Below, one piece after another: positions 61,432 through 64,000 of a stretch of DNA of 64,000 nt. The notes under the pieces are model-generated. The model did not search any database and was not told where the DNA came from. It saw nothing but the letters and a program-made list of their open reading frames with translations. A program made the translations under genes and the position numbers. The first letter of the stretch is position 1. Each line of letters begins with the position of its first letter. The stretch spans positions 168,350,361 through 168,414,360 of the forward strand of contig NC_081406.1 of NCBI RefSeq assembly GCF_030272615.1, given 5' to 3'. This DNA is from Cryptomeria japonica. Lineage: Eukaryota; Streptophyta; Pinopsida; Cupressales; Cupressaceae.

Positions 61432-62933
61432 TGTGAACCGGTATGAGGACATAATGATATTGTATGTTGTTATTGATGTCAATATGTGATATGAAGTGAA
61501 TCGGCATATGTGAGAACTGGTATATATATGCCAAAGTGAAGCGGTATATTTGTTCATGGTGAATCGGCATGTCAAGGTGAACCGGCATGTTGGTATGGGA
61601 ACTGGTACATGGAACCCTTGTGTGACTACCGGTTGGTAGTGTCAGGGTTTCCGGTTGAAGTGCCTCAAGCCTGTGTGACTCAATTGGTGATCTTTGTGTG
61701 ATGAGTTAGCATGGTAATGAAGAATAAATCATGTTGCCACGTAAGCCTTGTGCGCGTGAAGGATCTTGCATGAAGAAGACTAGCCCTATCTACCTCAGGA
61801 ATGTGTGAAGTTTGTAAATGGTGATAACACGTGATGGGTTATCAGCCACCATGAAATTGGTGGAAAATGGATGTTGGAGAAAGTCTTGAGATTGGATCAA
61901 GAACTATTGTATTTAATGCAGTATGCTCAATGGTCAAGACTGAACCATTTGAATTGCTTAGCCTAACAGGTTCAAGGTTTAGGGTTTATGTTTCCGACCT
62001 GTCTATTTTCTATAAGGTCGATGTTGTGTTTCTTTCTAAAGTTGTTGGCAAAAGTTGTGTGTGTGTATCCAAGAGGAAGGATACGTGATTCTTGCCAGAC
62101 TAGAGGAGAGAAGTGATACTTGCAGAGTGTAAGTGCAGAAGGTGAAGAGGAGCTTAAGCAGATCTGCATTGGCATTGAGTGCTATCATCAAATCATTGTT
62201 ATACCCGTTGATCTTTAACCACTTCAACAGTTGTGAAATCCCTTAATAGGGTAGCCTTAATCAGCTTGCTGTAAATACTTTAACAGGGTAACTTGAAGCT
62301 ATTGAGCTAGCGAAATCCTTTAGCTATTGAGTTCTTGAAATCCTCTAACAAGGTTTAACCCTTAACCGGGTATTCTAGCCATCCCTTAACCGGGTGATCC
62401 CTAACAGGATTGGTTCCTAGCCAAACCTATTGTAATGTCTCTAACCAGACAAGGCTCCTAATAGAGTGGACTTCTAAAGAGTTCAAAAATAGATTGTGGG
62501 TTTTCATCCCCACCATGGTTTTTCTCAATTGGGTTTCCACGTGAAAAATATGTGTGTCATGTGTGATGCTTTTATCTTTTGATGCTTTGTTATTATCTAT
62601 CAAGCATGTGATGGTTCTATGTTTAATGCCTATCAATAAAACATGTTGAATTAGCTGTTATTATGTTTTGATGATAGATTACCCGTTCATGCATAAAGGT
62701 GAAATGGTAGTGTAGTTTTGAGTTGAGTGGAAAGCTAAGTGATTTACCAATTAATGCTTGTCTTAGTCACTCTTAGCTTTGTCGGTTGCACTTTGTTCCA
62801 AACCGGTATCATTGTTTACCAGTCATTTGGAGTGTCTGTTGTCAAACCGGTTTAAGACTGGGTTTTTGTCTGTATTGATTCACCCCCCCTCTCAGTACCG
62901 GTTTGGTACTATCTACTCATCATTGAGTTATCA
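61432..62933 (+). mobile_element. 5' LTR of copia 3
   Basis: 1,502 bases from TGTGAACCGG to GAGTTATCA. The first 250 bases repeat GTGAA(C/T)CGG(T/C)AT-type motifs (61432, 61497, 61531, 61560, 61576). The 3' part has AATCCCTTAATAGGGT, CTTAACCGGGT and CTAACAAGGT repeats (62235-62460), TTTTTCTCAATTGGGTTTCC near 62519, and CACCCCCCCTCTCAGTACCG near 62881. Confidence 0.88.
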
Positions 62934-62935
62934 AT

Positions 62936-62947
62936 TGGTATCAGAGC
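62936..62947 (+). other. Primer-binding site of copia 3
   Basis: TGGTATCAGAGC, two bases after the LTR end, complementary to plant initiator methionine tRNA. Confidence 0.92.
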
Positions 62948-63004
62948 ATCCTCCAGGTCCTTTGTGTTGTAAGCTTAACTACTTGAGGGAAAGATCCTGT
63001 TGTA

Positions 63005-64000
63005 ATGATGAAGAGGGAAGGTCCAAAGTTTAACAAGGAAAATTTCAGTATATGGAAAGACAGAATGAAGATATACATCAGAAGCATGGGTGCTCAACAC
63101 TGGAGCTATGTTGAGAATCCCTATGTTTCCCCTACTGGTACTCTCACCGATGACCAAAAGAGAGAGATGCAGGAGAATGGCCAAGTCATGGAAGCCCTAA
63201 TTAGTAATTTATATGACATTGAGTTTATTGATGACCAAGATAAGGTAAATCCCAAAGAGGTATGGGATACTCTTGAAAATATCTATGGAGGTGATGAGCA
63301 TGTAAAACAGGCTAAGGAAGAAAGCCTTAGAGGGAAGTTTGAAGACATGAGGATGGTTGAAGGTGAAACCATTCAACAGTATGGAATAAGAATCAAAACT
63401 ATTGTTGGAGATATCAAGAGTGCAAGTGGTAAAATGGAAGATTCCACTATGGTAAGCAAAGTCCTGAGATCCGTATTGCTGGTCTATGCAATAAGGGTTG
63501 CTACTATTCAGGACCTGAGATCAATAGACAAGACTAAGGTATACCTAGACTCCATCATTGCTAAGCTGACAACCTATGAGCTAAATAATTTTGATGATAG
63601 TGTTCAAAAGACTGAATCAACTTTTAAAGCCTCTACTGTACCATCCAGGAAAGGAAAAGAAGCAAGCACCAGTGATGAAATAAGACAGAGTAGAGTGATG
63701 GATGATGATGAGTTTCTAATGGAGTTTGAATCTCTTCTTGCTAGGAAATTTCCAAAAGGAACCGGTAAATACAGAGGTAAGCTCCCTTTGAAATGTTTTT
63801 CTTGTAACCGGATAGGACATATTGCTATGAACTATCCTAATAGTGACAACAAGGATAAACCGGAAAGGTTCAAGGAATTCAAAGGAGGAAACCGAAGAAA
63901 TTGTCTTGTTGTAGTTGATGAAGGTGTCATAGATGAGGAATCAGAAGATGAAGAGAATGAAGACATTATGTTTGTTGCTGTAAAGGAAGATGTGTCAGAC
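63005..64000 (+). CDS. Copia 3 gag-pol polyprotein, N-terminal 332 codons (open to the edge)
   Basis: Starts MMKREGPKFNKENFSIWKDR at 63005, 58 bases after the primer-binding site, and stays open for 332 codons to the window edge. Gag core: QENGQVMEALISNLYDIEFI, PKEVWDTLENIYGGDEHVKQ, LRGKFEDMRMVEGETIQQYG, VLRSVLLVYAIRVATIQDLR. An acidic linker (DDDEFLMEFESLLARKF) precedes the zinc knuckle CFSCNRIGHIAMNY (63797-63838), in which the last cysteine is tyrosine. Then comes an acidic stretch before the expected protease. No stop or frameshift in what is visible, unlike every other retroelement gene here. Gag assembles the particle that packages element RNA. Confidence 0.92.
   Translation, partial: MMKREGPKFNKENFSIWKDRMKIYIRSMGAQHWSYVENPYVSPTGTLTDDQKREMQENGQVMEALISNLYDIEFIDDQDKVNPKEVWDTLENIYGGDEHVKQAKEESLRGKFEDMRMVEGETIQQYGIRIKTIVGDIKSASGKMEDSTMVSKVLRSVLLVYAIRVATIQDLRSIDKTKVYLDSIIAKLTTYELNNFDDSVQKTESTFKASTVPSRKGKEASTSDEIRQSRVMDDDEFLMEFESLLARKFPKGTGKYRGKLPLKCFSCNRIGHIAMNYPNSDNKDKPERFKEFKGGNRRNCLVVVDEGVIDEESEDEENEDIMFVAVKEDVSD

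Larger units (their letters stand above)
61432..64000 (+). mobile_element. Copia element 3, 5' part (runs off the right edge)
   Basis: 5' LTR, primer-binding site and gag of a plus-strand copia element inserted into the gypsy 3 reverse transcriptase. The expected target duplication on the left is CATTA (61427-61431). It is a different family from copia 1 and 2 but related (similar gag, LTR 3' repeats and end segment). Confidence 0.9.

Noticed and set aside
62779-63033. Plus-strand ORF of 84 codons
   Set aside because: It crosses the LTR end and primer-binding site of copia 3 out of frame with gag.

Overview
This is nuclear DNA of a large, transposon-rich plant genome. It is AT-rich, gene-poor and built almost entirely from LTR retrotransposons, a LINE, satellites and decayed coding fragments. 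The mix (Ty3/gypsy elements with long LTRs, copia elements with about 1.5-kb LTRs, nested insertions, long TA tracts, heavy stop-codon decay) suggests a gymnosperm or conifer-like seed plant; that assignment is inference. No intact single-copy host gene, tRNA or rRNA was seen.

Layout. 1-5319: 5' end of a minus-strand Ty3/gypsy element (gag, long leader, primer-binding site, 5' LTR) that runs off the left edge and is inserted in the RNase H region of a plus-strand copia element, whose 3' end and LTR follow (5320-7909). 8565-18486: a decayed, intron-containing gene-like sequence (copy 1 of an unrecognised family). It is interrupted by a 398-bp LINE tail, by a 6.7-kb LINE in its intron and by a solo LTR in its next exon. 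18557-22306: a 117-bp CTTAAG-rich minisatellite, TA/TG and CT-rich simple repeats, and unrecognised coding-like remnants.

22970-48800: copy 2 of the same family, broken by a 13.6-kb minus-strand chromovirus (24060-37696, LTRs about 3.5 kb, carrying a copia-type solo LTR in its left LTR), by a complete 7.75-kb copia element (38177-45931, target duplication TACAC) and by a further insertion near 47-48.5 kb. 49-50 kb: two short tandem arrays. 52440-54059: a three-exon reading frame of unknown family with canonical introns and ten stops but no visible frameshift. 56002-61431: 3' half of a third, minus-strand Ty3/gypsy element with an extra ORF beyond integrase. It is cut at its reverse transcriptase by a third copia element (61432 to the right edge), whose gag is fully open.

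Almost every coding sequence is broken, mostly by stops explicable as C-to-T (or complementary G-to-A) changes, the pattern expected of methylated, silenced repeats. The only long undamaged frame is the gag of the last copia element. The insertions give a relative chronology: gene-like copies first, then LINE, chromovirus and copia insertions into them; the first copia before gypsy 1; gypsy 3 before copia 3.
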